From Calliopum simillimum (Eukaryota; Arthropoda; Insecta; Diptera; Lauxaniidae): a stretch of DNA of 64,000 bases. The notes below the pieces were generated by a model, which searched no databases, was not told the origin of the DNA, and was given only the letters and a program-made list of their open reading frames with translations. The position numbers and the translations under genes were made by a program. The stretch covers positions 97,044,897 through 97,108,896 of the forward strand of contig OX638370.1 in NCBI GenBank assembly GCA_951812925.1, read 5' to 3'. Shown one piece after another: positions 21,652 through 32,604 of the stretch. Numbering within the stretch: position 1 is the first letter of the stretch; each line of letters opens with the position of its first letter.

Positions 21652-22257
21652 CTATAAAAACACATGAATAAGTTTTGAGAATATTATTTATAAAGTCGAG
21701 AAAAGTTTTCGTACTTATGGTTTTTAGAACAAATTAAACCGCTGACCATTCTGGATAGAAACATTGGTATTTTAACAGCGTTAAATTTTAATATTTATTG
21801 GTTTATTATACGGAAATAAAAGGGAATTTATTTTTGTGACTAAAATTTCTTAGCAATTGGATATAGAATATATAGTAATTTGTTGTTTTTGTTTTAGAAG
21901 TTTAACATTTTGTTTTGATATCTTGATGAACGATAACTCAGATGAAACTTGTTTACTTCCTTGAAGACTGTCAACGGAGAGAGTATAATAGCCCTGTTAT
22001 TTGCCAGACAAAATTCCTATTTATACCTATCAATCCATATCTTCTTTATGACTTTGGATATCACAGAAAACATAGAAATCATGTTTTAACTTTCAAATGT
22101 TATAGTTTTACATGCCAAATTTTTTATTTTCTAACATGTTAACACGTATTTTGCTGCGTAATTTTATAAGATTTCAATACAACTTTTTTGGGTATGTATA
22201 GATATTGACCATTATTAAGTAAGTCCTCCTAATTTAGTCGATTTGTATTTGTATAGC
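21652..22257. other. gap between two unidentified genes
   Basis: AT-rich. It probably holds the intron upstream of the minus-strand exon and the intron or 5' region of the plus-strand gene. No further exon can be supported. Confidence 0.45.
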
Positions 22258-22778
22258 AATGTACTCGTATGTCGTCGAAATTTAATTGATGACAATAAAG
22301 GTAGCACCACTGGACTCTTGCCCGGTGGCGGTTTGGAGAAACTGCAAGGCGGCATTAAGGAAGAGAAATATTTCAATGAACATGATTTAGATCTTATGGC
22401 AAAAATACGTGAAGAAGGCTCAAAATTTAAGTGTGAAGATTGTGTTGAGAATTGGTCTGAGTATGAAAAGTCCTTAGGTATCGCCAGTCAAGAAGCGAAT
22501 GCAGTACGTGAGACATGTTCGCCTAGTAAGCACAAAAATTGTTTGGAGGAAGCGTTTTTCATGAACGAGGTATGTGATGTTATGATATATAGGTACATAG
22601 GTAATACTTACAAAAATGGCATTATTTTGTTATCTTGCAGCAACAAGATTCTATGAAAATATTACAGGATAAACTTAAACTGGACAATGTAACTCAGAGT
22701 TCAAAAATTTCACAGGTTACTGGCGGTAAAGAATTTCTAAATTCCGATGATGATAAACAAAATCCTCCAAGAGAGTAA
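22258..22778 (+). CDS. unidentified small protein, last two coding exons
   Basis: Two exons join cleanly. The first, about 22,258-22,569, ends before GTATGT, and the second, 22,641-22,778, follows TTATCTTGCAG; phase is kept to a TAA. The first exon probably follows the acceptor TTGTATAG, because the only nearby ATG (22,259) is out of frame, so a 5' exon is missing from my model. The product has GLLPGGGLEKLQGG, then KYFNEHDLDLMAKIREEGSK, a CEDC pair, and two further cysteines (ETCSPSKHKNC). The C-terminal exon is short, charged and ends DDDKQNPPRE. I do not recognise the family. The CxxC plus C-x8-C arrangement could bind metal or form disulfides. The splice structure argues for a real gene. 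Confidence 0.65.
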
Positions 22779-23085
22779 TTTTTATTTAGAAATATATATA
22801 TTTTATGCAAATTAAAAAAAAAATAAAAAAAAAAAAAACAAGTTTTTATATAAAAAGAAATGTGCGCGTATATTTTCTATTTTCAATTTATTCGTCTGTT
22901 CGTGATTGGAAAAAATCGAGCCTACTTTCCCCTAGAATTTATATCTGAATAAAAATTTTAATATGTAGTTCAATTGCAAGCATAATTGAACAGTGAATTA
23001 CAATAAGGGCTCATGCCGGAAATATTTCGATATTGCTTTTTTGCCTTTTTTCATTAACCTATCAGTTCTATGTGTCTCCTGAAAA
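22779..23085. other. 3' flank, A-rich
   Basis: An A-rich run at 22,810-22,845 lies 30-60 bp after the stop codon and may be the polyadenylation region. Nothing else is recognised. Confidence 0.4.
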
Positions 23086-23745
23086 ACCTAAATGAAAAAT
23101 ACGGTCTCACAGCTAAGCCGTTGCATCGATTTTAATGATATTCGTTATGAAGGCACTGTTAGGACTAAGGAACGATAATATGACCTTTATGTTTTCAATT
23201 GGGCGATGCCACGCTTTTAAATGAAAAATACGCTTTCAAAGCTTAACCTTTACAACTATTTTTCTGAAATTCGGTATAGAGATAGGATTAGAGCCAACAA
23301 ACGATGATATGACTTTGTGGCGCTATGTCATATACGCTTTCATAGCTAAACCACTGCATTGATTTATATGAGGTTCGGTATGGAGATAGGGCTAGCACTA
23401 AGGAATGCTAACATGACCATGATGGTTTTAAGGGGGCCATATCACCATGTCATAAATAATATGCTCACACAGCTACATAGCACTTTGCATAGATTTTTAT
23501 GAATTTCCTTATGAAGATACATAGACTTATTTAGTAGGGAGTACTACGCCCGTAAATGGAAAATGGCCATCTCGGCTGAATTGCAGCATCGATTTTTATG
23601 AAATTTAGAATAGAGATAGGCTCAACCCTAAGGAAGGAAATTTAATGTTTTTTTGCACTCCGAAGGAACGATATTAAAAAATGTTCCTTCACAGTGAGCA
23701 ATGTCACACCCCTTAAAAGAAAATACGCAGACATAGTTACTAATG
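23086..23745. repeat. diverged tandem repeat of about 120 bp, five units
   Basis: A unit of roughly CTCACAGCTAARCCGTTGCATCG, ATTTTTATGA, TTCGGTATGGAGATAGG and CTAAGGAACGATAATATGACC recurs near 23,105, 23,220, 23,340, 23,470 and 23,575 with much divergence. It is an old satellite-like repeat. Confidence 0.65.
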
Positions 23746-24368
23746 AGAGTTTGTTTGCTTAAAAGCGTAAGAAAGGTTTTCAAGAAAAATTATTTTTTGT
23801 AGCAACTTTGGAAAAACTTCTTTCTAAGGGCTAGTTTACATTTTGTTCCTTTTGGAAGTAAAATAATACAATTTTCGTGAAGAAATCAACGAGATGGATG
23901 AAATAAGTGGTTAATAGCAATCTTTGAATCAGTACCAACAAAATTTGAGAGACCAAACAAAATTAACTCACAGTTTGACACAAATTTGTCGCATGAAAAA
24001 ATAATACAAAAAAGTATGAAAATAAATAGCATTCAAAAAGAAGTAAAATAGTACTAGTAATCTTAAATCACATGAATGTGAACAAAATATATGCAGTTTT
24101 AATCATGAAGCAAAAAAATTCATGATTATTTTGATTATGAATGTCTATTATAAATTCCTATTGAATTGAAATAGAAATCCGTCAAAAAATTTATTTTCTA
24201 TTTTGAATATGACCTCAAGATGACGTCAAATCAAGAAAATCAATCGAGAATTGCGATCGACAAAAGTTACAGAAGCGAGCTTCAGAAAATAAAATAATAT
24301 ATTGTTTTTAAGACCAAAACTTTCATTTATTATTAAAAATCCATATTTCAAACAAATAAATATTTAAG
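23746..24368. other. intergenic, nothing recognised
   Basis: AT-rich sequence without open frames of interest. Confidence 0.5.
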
Positions 24369-25517
24369 TTACTTTTCCGCCACTGAGAAAATTATGATAT
24401 AAAAAATATTTGGGCACTCTCCACATGTCTGGAAACTATATCGCAGAAAAAAATTGGCTTAACCGGTATTGGTTCAAAAGTTATTAACAATAGCCACCAA
24501 CTTGAAGCCCTTGTCCTCGATGCGTTGGATAATCTTACCAACAAGTCCACGCCACACGATGACAGTACGCTCCTAGTTTGTTGCCATTGTTTACGAAAAC
24601 TTTGTGATGAATGAAATAATAAAATATCTTAATAATAAAATAATAATAATAAAAGACTGAAAACAGAAAATTTTTGACAAATAAAAAAATAAATATTGTT
24701 TGTTTACACATTCAATATATGCATGTGTTAGTAAAAACGGAGCTCGTAAGCGATTCGCTTTGGGTACGCACTTTACGAGCCGTAAATTTTCTTGGAGGGA
24801 TAGTGTGCCGTGCAATTTTTTTTTTTTTTTTTCAGTAGTAGAGAAAAACAAGGAATCTTACGAAAAAAGTGAATACGGCATAAAATGCTTAGAATCGGCA
24901 AAAAATATGTGTGCGTTTTTCAGAATTTTATAATTTTTGAAAAATTTATCAAAAAAAAAAAAAATAACACAATACGTTCCAAAAATTCCAAAGAAAACTC
25001 ATATGTATTCCTTAGACGGTTCTTAGCATTTTATGCCTTGCTTACTGCCATTCCTAAATTGGAGCGTCAGCGTTATTTTACTGTCAAAAGTTTCTCATGT
25101 ATTGTACATACAATTTGTGTGGCGCATACCGAAATTGCCAACGCTCAACACTCAACTACTCGAATTTCCAATTTTGACAAAGCGTGAAGTTAGGTGCAGA
25201 AAAGTAAAAAAAGAAACAACAATATGATTTTGAAAAACAAATGACTTCAACGCAACGCTCTTTATTTCGGCATGGCGCTTGACGCTTTTGTGTAACGTTA
25301 AATAACGCAACGCCTGACGCTCCAATTTAGGTATGGCAGTTACTTTTTTTGTAAAATGCTTTGTTTTTCTCTACTACCGAAAAAAAACTTGACCGGCTTC
25401 ACTTCATTGTTAATAACTTTTGAACCAATATCGATTATCCCAATTTTTTTCTGGGATATTGTTCCTAGACATGTGGAGAGTACTCACATATTTTTTATAA
25501 TTTTCTCACAGGCGAAA
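24369..25517. repeat. nested inverted repeats about 1.15 kb across
   Basis: Outer arms 24,369-24,497 and 25,400-25,517 are inverse (CTCCACATGTCTGGAAACTA against CCTAGACATGTGGAGAG; GGTTCAAAAGTTATTAACAA against TTGTTAATAACTTTTGAACC). A second inner pair, TTCAGTAGTAGAGAAAAACA (24,832) against TTTTTCTCTACTACCGAA (25,365), shows the arms are longer but eroded. The MITE at 25,043-25,344 lies inside. Confidence 0.72.
25043..25344. mobile_element. about 300-bp MITE
   Basis: ACTGCCATTCCTAAATTGGA (25,045) is mirrored by TCCAATTTAGGTATGGCAGT (to 25,341). Pairing continues through GCGTCAGCGTTATTT / AATAACGCAACGCCTGACGC. It sits in the loop of the larger inverted repeat. Confidence 0.75.
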
Positions 25518-26869
25518 AAATTGCTTAATTTTTTATATATGTATTTGCAATAGAGATTTTCAATAGCAAATGAAAATGTTGGTCTAAAAAAAAGAGGGTA
25601 TTTCTTAAAACGTGTAAAAACTTCGAAAGCTTCGTAAATTCGTAAAACTGTCAAAACTCGTATATATTTTGTCAACTTTTACGAATTTACGATTCGTACT
25701 GATTTTGACAACTTTTACTAGTTTTCAATGTTCGATGTTTTCGATGTTCGAGGCTTTTACACGTTTCAAGGAATATCCTCATTGTTTTTTTAGCTAAAAT
25801 CCCCAAAAGCGACCTATTTTCGAAATTTCACACTACCGTTAAGTTTTAAAACTACGTTTTGGCTAAATCTTGTATTCGGAACTATTTTCTAGAACATCTT
25901 GATTCATTATATCCTGTTTGCATGGCTTCGTTGATTAGAGTAATTTAGGGTAATGTGGACTATGCGGGTAATGTGGTGCACCCTTTTATTTTCATATTAA
26001 AGACTGCACAACAATTCTGGTTATTTGTGCACAATAAAAAGCGAAAAACATATTCTTTACGCTCTTTGCCTTTCTATAATGCTAATTATTCTTAGCATAT
26101 GCTGTGAGGTCAAGTTGACTTATTTGTAGTACTTGGTGAATAACTAAGTTACTTCCTCAGAACTCAGTTTTCTAAAATTCAAACAACTCTAATGCAATTG
26201 TGGATCTATTATTCAACGAAAAAATGCATTAGCAAGTCTGATTTTACATTTCTTTTATATAATCAATGATTATTTCAAAAACGTGATGTATTCGGGTAAT
26301 GTGGACTACCCCATATTATATACCGTATATCAACTTTGACTACTGTTACACCTTAAAAAGCTAATTGCATGTGTAGGATACCCGAGTTTGAGAAATGTGG
26401 AGTACTATTTTACGTATGATTCGATAACCCTTCTTACTTATTCACATGTTAGTATGAATTTGGTTTATCTTACCAGAAAATATTATTTAATAAGAATATA
26501 AAGCTATTTCATAGCAAATATAATCTTAAAAATTACTACTCGACTTTTAGTCAACAAAATTTGCGAATAACGGTACTTCTTTAGGAAATGGGCAGGGTGA
26601 GCCACATTACCCGACACTTCTTTTTCAGCTATTTTTAGGTACTTTCAATTTAACTGGCCTCACGCTTGAAAATGTTAATATTTTAGTATACAAATTATCA
26701 AATAGTAAAAACAATAGAGTATCTAATACAAATAAATTGACCAAGCTTACCTTCTACCATTACTTTGGTAGAAATTGGTAAAATAGAAAAAGGTAACCAC
26801 ATACCCTAAATTACTCTACTTTTGCAAAAACTGGGATATAATTACTAACACAGTGCGACACATGAAAAA
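25518..26869. other. intergenic, AT-rich with scattered repeats
   Basis: 25,930-26,810 holds repeated statements of TAATGTGGACTA / GGGTAATGTGG in both directions (25,950, 26,296, and inverted near 26,600 and 26,806). This suggests a decayed inverted-repeat element bounded by AGAGTAATTTAGGGTA (25,935) and TACCCTAAATTACTCT (26,802). No gene. Confidence 0.5.
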
Positions 26870-27500
26870 TGAACTAAAATCCGTTATAAGGCGTCGAAGT
26901 ACTCGCCGAAACAAGTAATTCTGCCAGAGCGTTTTGCAAAGTTGACTCATGTAGGGATTTTATGGTCATTTTTGCGATTTTAAGGCACTAGATGAATTTT
27001 TTCGGTTAAGTTTGTTCGGCATTTTTTTTTTTTTTTTCTTCTATACAATAGCTACAACATTGCTGAAGTCATCAAAACAATATCTCGGCTCGTTGCCTGC
27101 AATTTTCAGCTGGATAATTATAATTAAAATGCTGAAAATTGCAACTTTTTGCCTCAAATTGGATTTTTTCATATCTCATATCTCCATATGAAATCGAAAA
27201 ATCGCTCAAAATCCAATTTGAGGCAAAAAGTTGCAATTTTCAGCATTTTAATTATAATTATCCAGCTGAAAATTGCAGGCAACGAGCCGAGATATTGTTT
27301 TGATGACTTCAGCAATGTTGTAGCTATTGTATAGAAGAAAAAAAAATGCCGAACAAACTTAACCGAAAAAAATTCATCTAGTGCCTTAAAATCGCAAAAA
27401 TGACCATAAAATCCTTATATGAGTCAACTTTGCAAAACGCTCTGGCAGAATTACTTGTTTAATCGAGTAATTTCGACGCCTTATAACGGATTTTAGTTCA
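26870..27500. repeat. near-perfect 630-bp palindrome
   Basis: Two arms of about 300 bp run from TGAACTAAAATCCGTTATAA (26,870) to its complement ending at 27,500. The centre near 27,185 has only a short loop. Divergence is a few percent, mostly in the outer 60 bp. The frame at 27,149-27,334 lies across the palindrome and is not a gene. It is likely a foldback or MITE; no clear target duplication is seen. Confidence 0.9.
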
Positions 27501-27714
27501 CCGTCAATGACTTGAAAAATGTTGTTCTGTGTAATGCAGCTGTTAATTATAAATGTTTACTATTATTTCATGGAGGGTGTATTATTTCTCATTATTTTCG
27601 CAGCCAACCTGACCATACAATTCAGCTGTTCAATACAAACGTCAAAAAGAAATAAACTTGTCAAATATTTCAGAAAAAATTCTATAAATTATAATATATA
27701 AAAGCAAATAAATA

Positions 27715-28142
27715 ATGTTTGCAGTCAGACGTTGCACAACTCGCTTATATCCAAAAAATATTCAGTAAGTAGAAGATAAATAGCATTGTTGAAATATAGC
27801 ATTTTAGGAATTACTTCATTGTAAATGATCATTGCATAATTTTTATAAATTCTATTAATATTTTTAAAGATTTGCTAAAATGTCACAAGTCGGTGAATTA
27901 GGTAGTGGTGCCGGAAAAGGTGGTGGCGGTGGCGGGAGCATTCGTGAAGCTGGTGGAAGTTTTGGTAAAATGGAAGCAGCACGTGAAGAGGAATTTTTTT
28001 ACAAACAGGTAAGAGTTTTCGTAAGTTCAGTTCAGCAGTTTATAGTTTGAAATTTTTCTCATTCATACAGCAAAAAGAACAATTAAAGAATCTAAAAACC
28101 AAAACCGAATCAACATCAAAACAGGAACAACCCAAGAAGTGA
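27715..28142 (+). CDS. ATPIF1: mitochondrial ATP synthase inhibitor (IF1 family), short form
   Basis: Three exons with canonical sites (27,715-27,764; 27,870-28,008; 28,071-28,142) encode 86 residues. Residues 1-20 (MFAVRRCTTRLYPKN...) look like a mitochondrial presequence. Residues about 28-56 hold the family signature GSGAGKGGGGGGSIREAGGS followed by FGKMEAAREEEFFYKQ, the region that enters F1 and blocks ATP hydrolysis when matrix pH falls. Known members continue with a long C-terminal coiled coil for dimerisation; here the protein stops about 25 residues after the inhibitory helix, in a Lys/Glu/Thr-rich tail. It is therefore either a short paralogue or a splice form. The ATG is supported by the presequence. 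A MITE hairpin occupies the 3' UTR. The family call is strong. Confidence 0.92.
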
Positions 28143-28199
28143 ATTGCATTCAAATGATGTACAAATAATATTTTGTTTGCAAGTAATTAATATAGTTTA

Positions 28200-28277
28200 G
28201 GAAATGTCTATACGGGGCGTTCCGCGTACGCTAATGTGAGCTTTAGCGTACGCGGAACGCCCCGTATAGACAGACTC
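28200..28277. mobile_element. 78-bp hairpin MITE in the IF1 3' UTR (9-bp duplication)
   Basis: GGAAATGTCTATACGGGGCG...CGTATAGACAGACTC forms an almost perfect stem of about 30 bp with a loop near TGTGAGC. TATAGTTTA flanks both sides (28,191-28,199 and 28,278-28,286). It is a minimal form of the longer elements at 51,352 and 51,803. It lies between the stop codon and the AATAAA. Confidence 0.92.
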
Positions 28278-28312
28278 TATAGTTTATTGCACATGTTATA
28301 CTAAGGCTGTTA

Positions 28313-28318
28313 AATAAA
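28313..28318 (+). promoter_or_regulatory. polyadenylation signal AATAAA
   Basis: First good AATAAA after the IF1 stop codon, 170 bp downstream and beyond the hairpin MITE. Confidence 0.6.
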
Positions 28319-28329
28319 TCCGTTTGTTT

Positions 28330-29000
28330 AGAATTGTTAATTTTAAAAAAAAAAAAGTTTTTAATTAATCACCAATAACAATCGTTATGTGGTTTATACG
28401 GGGTATTATGTGTCAGATTTACGCTTTAGAAATTTATTTTAATTTTATAATTTTTTAATGATTCTCTGTTAAAAATTATCGTTTTTGTGAAAATTAACAA
28501 AGTTATGATTTTTTTAAATTTTCATGGTTTGGGAAAAGAATTTTTTTATAATCCAATAATCAGAAACTATTAGATATAGGAAAAAAGTGATCATAATATA
28601 AAATGTAGAAAACTATCTGAATTTTTTGAAATATTAGAAAAAAAAATTTCTAGCCAAAGTTACTGATAGTAAACTTGTAACAAAGTAAACAATTTGATTT
28701 TTTTTAATGTTACTACTATTCGAGATTAATTTTGGAGTTACTTTAAAAAATAATAAAGTCCATTTATTAATCTTCAATATCTGCAAAAAGTAAAGTAAGT
28801 GAGTAAGTGATATTTATTGAGTCTTTTTCAGATCAGTTACAAAAAGTAAAATTTGGAATAAAGCATCTTTGAATCTATGTTTACAGCTACAAATATCCTA
28901 TCCTTCGTTCAAAGTGTAAGATTTGCAAAATAATTTAACATTTCTGAAAATTGTTTCAATTGAACTTTAACATAATTTTTGCCATACGTATTTAATTTAA
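28330..29000. other. intergenic, nothing recognised
   Basis: Very AT-rich with stops in all frames. Confidence 0.5.
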
Positions 29001-29013
29001 ATAAAAACAACAA

Positions 29014-29063
29014 GTGGTCCGAAGATGATTAAATGGCGGTAACCGAAACATAGATGTCACCAT
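29014..29063 (+). other. degenerate hammerhead-like repeat
   Basis: Homologous over about 90 bp to the minus-strand hammerhead at 49,866-49,912. Possible stem I is GTGGT (29,014-29,018) with ACCAT (29,059-29,063). The catalytic turn reads CCGAAGATGA instead of CTGATGA, stem II is weak (TTA / TAA), and GAAAC, CATAGATG and GTC are kept. The altered core predicts no activity. Confidence 0.55.
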
Positions 29064-29090
29064 AGCCTTGTTAAGTAGATTCCTTGTCCT

Positions 29091-29962
29091 CAGCTATCAT
29101 AATTTTTTTGGGTAGCTAGAATAGTTGCCATAAGTTCAAAAATATAACAATATTAATCTAAATTCATCAGTTTAAAATTTAAATTTAGAATTTGAAGCCA
29201 ATATTTTTAAGTCTTGGCTATATAAGATTAAAAAAGTTTCAAACTAAAGTGAAACATTTTAATTTCCTTGAGTGTATGCTCAACGCAACGTTGGCCAACA
29301 GTTTCTTTTCATGTATGTGTGGTCTTTGTTGTATACTGTCAAAATCGTATTAAATTTAATTAAACAGAGCTACACTGCTGTTACTAGTTTTATAGTTTCC
29401 AGAATTTTTTTTTACTTTCTAATGTAATAATAAATTTTAAATTTGTGAACCACCCTGGCGATTTGTTCTTTACAAAAACGAAATTAAAAAAAAATTCAAA
29501 ACAGTTATTTTGTTTATTGTTATTCTGTCTGCCTTGAATTAAGTTTGGTAAAACATCAAGTGGGAAGTCATTTATTAAACTTGTAAATTATTATTAAAAC
29601 TTAACAGTGTGAATTATAGTTGTTTTAGTTCGAAATATTCATATATATTAAAGAAAGCGAAACATCTCGCTATAATAAAAGGTAAAAAGTCATTCTGATA
29701 AGAGGAAAACAAAATTTACTGATTGCACATTGATTGTGCGTACACTCCGCGACATCAAAATAGCTCCACTATATACCAGCCCTATTAGTTGCGATTTACT
29801 CAAAGGTCATACTATAAGAAACCTCTTTATGCTCAATTTGCATAGAGGTAGAGTTTTGGAAAATAATGTCTTTCAGCGTTTTGCCCACCACCGGTTGTTT
29901 CCATTCATAAAGTTTTTTATATTCAGATTTGTGTTTATTATACCACTAATATAAAGAAATAG
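29091..29962. other. intergenic, nothing recognised
   Basis: AT-rich. The open frame at 29,730-29,954 has no family signature. Confidence 0.45.
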
Positions 29963-30586
29963 ACTCAGAGAAAAAACGACAACTTTCACTGTTGATTCAA
30001 TAGATATCAGTAACGATTTAGCTCCCAAGGCGAAATTATTTGAATTGACTTTTAAAAACTATTGATTTAAAGTTATTAAATTGTATGTGATTAGTATTCA
30101 AATCAAATATTTTCTTTTGAATTAACAAACATTTGAGCTTGGTTCAAAGGACATTTTCTTTTGATTTAAAAAACATTCGCTGTAGATTCAAATATATTTT
30201 TTATTTGTTTTATTTATTTGTTTCATATGTTTTATTTTATTTTTTATTACTTTTAAAAGTTCTGAAGTTCATCATCCGGATCGGTTTCTTCTTCAATTGT
30301 TATGCTAAGGTATTCAGCTTCCTCCTACTCGTAGGTATTATCTATTTTACTTTTTTTGCGGCACCACACACGCATACGTGTTCGTTGAACTTTGCAAATA
30401 TTGCTACACTCTTGTTCTTATTCACATTTTTTCGTGACGTACTACATGGTTAGAAGGCGTAAAAAGAAGAACAAGACCTAACCATGTGCGTTACGTTGTC
30501 GTATTTTCGTTGAACTTACCAACTAATTTTTGACATTGAATCAACAGTAAAGTAGTTGATTTAACAAACCCAATTTTTCCCTGAGT
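29963..30586. mobile_element. about 620-bp MITE with ACTCAGRGAAAAA ends
   Basis: The left end ACTCAGAGAAAAA and right end TTTTTCCCTGAGT are inverse with one mismatch. Next to them are the mirrored blocks ACTGTTGATTCAA and TTGAATCAACAGT. The T-rich frame inside has no features of a protein. Confidence 0.7.
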
Positions 30587-31970
30587 ACATGGATGGTCTT
30601 TATATTGAATGTTAGTTTGTAGAACATTGCCTTCCTGCTATTGCGTCCTTTGGGTTTTCAAGGTTCTTGCTGTATTTTCATCTTCGGAATATCATATTCA
30701 CCTATCCGTTGGCGTTTTACTGTCGTTTTCTTCACTTCTCGATAAAAACTCTTTGTCGTTTGCATATGTTTCTAGAATCCAAATTATGAAATGAAACGAC
30801 GATAAAAACTCAAGCGACTTAGAAACGTCAATCAAAACGCCAACGGTAATAGAGGATATCAACGCTCAGTTAAGTGCCTAATAGTACATTTCAACCGGTG
30901 ATTTATGACGTGATTTGCAGCTGTTCCGATTTACCATACAAAAACAAATCAATTCCTGACAAAATCTATAGCCTTATCATCAACCGAATAAAACTTTTTA
31001 TTAAGAACTTACTTACATTAGCATTGATTTTAGTATAAGTATGAAGTTTGTAATGGACTGTTTCCACCGGAGATTTATGAAGTGATTTACGACTATTTTC
31101 AGATTTATTTGACGCTTAATACATGATGAATGAAGTGAGTTACGGCTTAATCATTTCATAAATCTCCAATAGAAACAGGCTATTATCATAAACTTCAAAT
31201 CATCTCTTAACTTGAAAATCAGTCACTATTATTTTAGTTCTGGGTATGAATCTCAGATGGCCTACTGACTTTGGCTAATTTCGATCAAGTGGCACTCTTT
31301 AACTTTGACAATCGACACTAAAAGTCATAAAAGACAAAGCAAATGGAAGGTAAATATTAAGAAGACAAGGAAAAACCATTTTTTATTTTCCCGCTTCTGA
31401 CATTTACTGTCAAAAATAAAGTATAAGAACCTATTTTTATGACGCAGAGTGTGTATGGAAAAATGGGGTTTTAAAATATAATTTTTAAATAGTTAAAACA
31501 AATAGAGATTGTAAAAATTAAATCATTCCGAAAGTTTTCGTCAACAAACATACATTATCTGACAAAAAGTTCCAATGGCTCAATCAGAAAGTGACCTTAA
31601 GGTAAAACAGTGATAGATAATAAATGTATCAAGTAAAATAAGTAGACTTATTTATTACGAAGTTCTATCATCTGCAGTTATAAGCAGATATTTCTGAAAA
31701 TGGTTAACGGATTGCATTTGAATTTGCCTAGAGGTCAAGGACTTCATACGTCATTTTGTAAAATGCATTTTATCAAATATTTCATAAATGGTTAATCATT
31801 TCTAATCTACAATTCCCTCGCTTCACTAGGAAATTTTTGAGTTTTGACTTTTCGATTCTCTCCGCTTACCTACTAACTCAAAAAATTTTTTCCAAAAATT
31901 TCTTAGTGTAAACCGCCACTATCGAATGCAACTTTTTAGAAACACAATATGCAGACACGCTTTAAGTATA
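30587..31970. other. intergenic with a small MITE
   Basis: 31,058-31,178 is a palindromic element of about 120 bp (CTGTTTCCACCGGAGATTTA against TAAATCTCCAATAGAAACAG). 30,890-30,960 and 10,160-10,500 have related GATTTATGACGTGATTT sequence. Otherwise nothing. Confidence 0.5.
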
Positions 31971-32315
31971 CTAGAATCGCCCAATGGTCAAAATTTGACC
32001 ATTAAATAATTTCGGCACTTTTTGGACAGTTTTAATTTTTTTTTTTTTTTTTGCTATTTGGTACAAAATAGAAAAGCTCAGCTGGTACAATGACAAATGT
32101 TAAACGAAAAGAAAACAAAAAACATGTCAGTGTCAGTCAGCTTTTTGTCTTTCTCTTTGTGCTGCACCCTCTTTTTAGCTATGTGTGACAGCTTTTTTTG
32201 TCGTTGTTAATATTGAAAATATTGCATTTAATTTTACCTGGCTTAATGGCAAAATATTAAAATAATTTTAACTTTGTGCACATTTACACAAAAATACCTT
32301 TCTAATGGTGTATAA
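31971..32315 (+). repeat. dispersed repeat A, copy 2 (uninterrupted)
   Basis: Matches 2434-3011 without the MITE found there, from TACTAGAATCGCCCAATGG to TACCTTTCTAATGG. Confidence 0.75.
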
Positions 32316-32456
32316 TTCAAAGTCGTGCTCCATTTCTAAGATAGTAAAAAAGGTAGGACAAATGTTTGTCTTGCATATTAAATTATAGATATCTAGTAAT
32401 GGTCTTGAGATATTTTATTTTCAGTGCTTTTTTTTTTTTTTTCTTTTTTTGGATGA

Positions 32457-32604
32457 TACAAAATATTTTTCCAACATAAAGTCTGGTTACCGATCTAGAG
32501 GACTTCAAAAATTAGATTCGAAGTAACACATTTCTGCCAATTAGTCAAATTTTTTAAGCCCTCTAGCTCGATAAGAAGACTTTATGCTCGAAAAATATTT
32601 TGTA
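32457..32604. mobile_element. 148-bp palindromic MITE
   Basis: TACAAAATATTTTTCCAACA, then TAAAGTCTGGTTACCGATCTA, at the left is mirrored by TAGCTCGATAAGAAGACTTTA and AAAAATATTTTGTA at the right. Arms are about 55 bp. It lies in the 5' flank of MTHFS. Confidence 0.65.

Noticed and set aside
27149..27334. Open frame across the palindrome centre
   Set aside because: It is an artefact of the inverted repeat; both strands give similar text.
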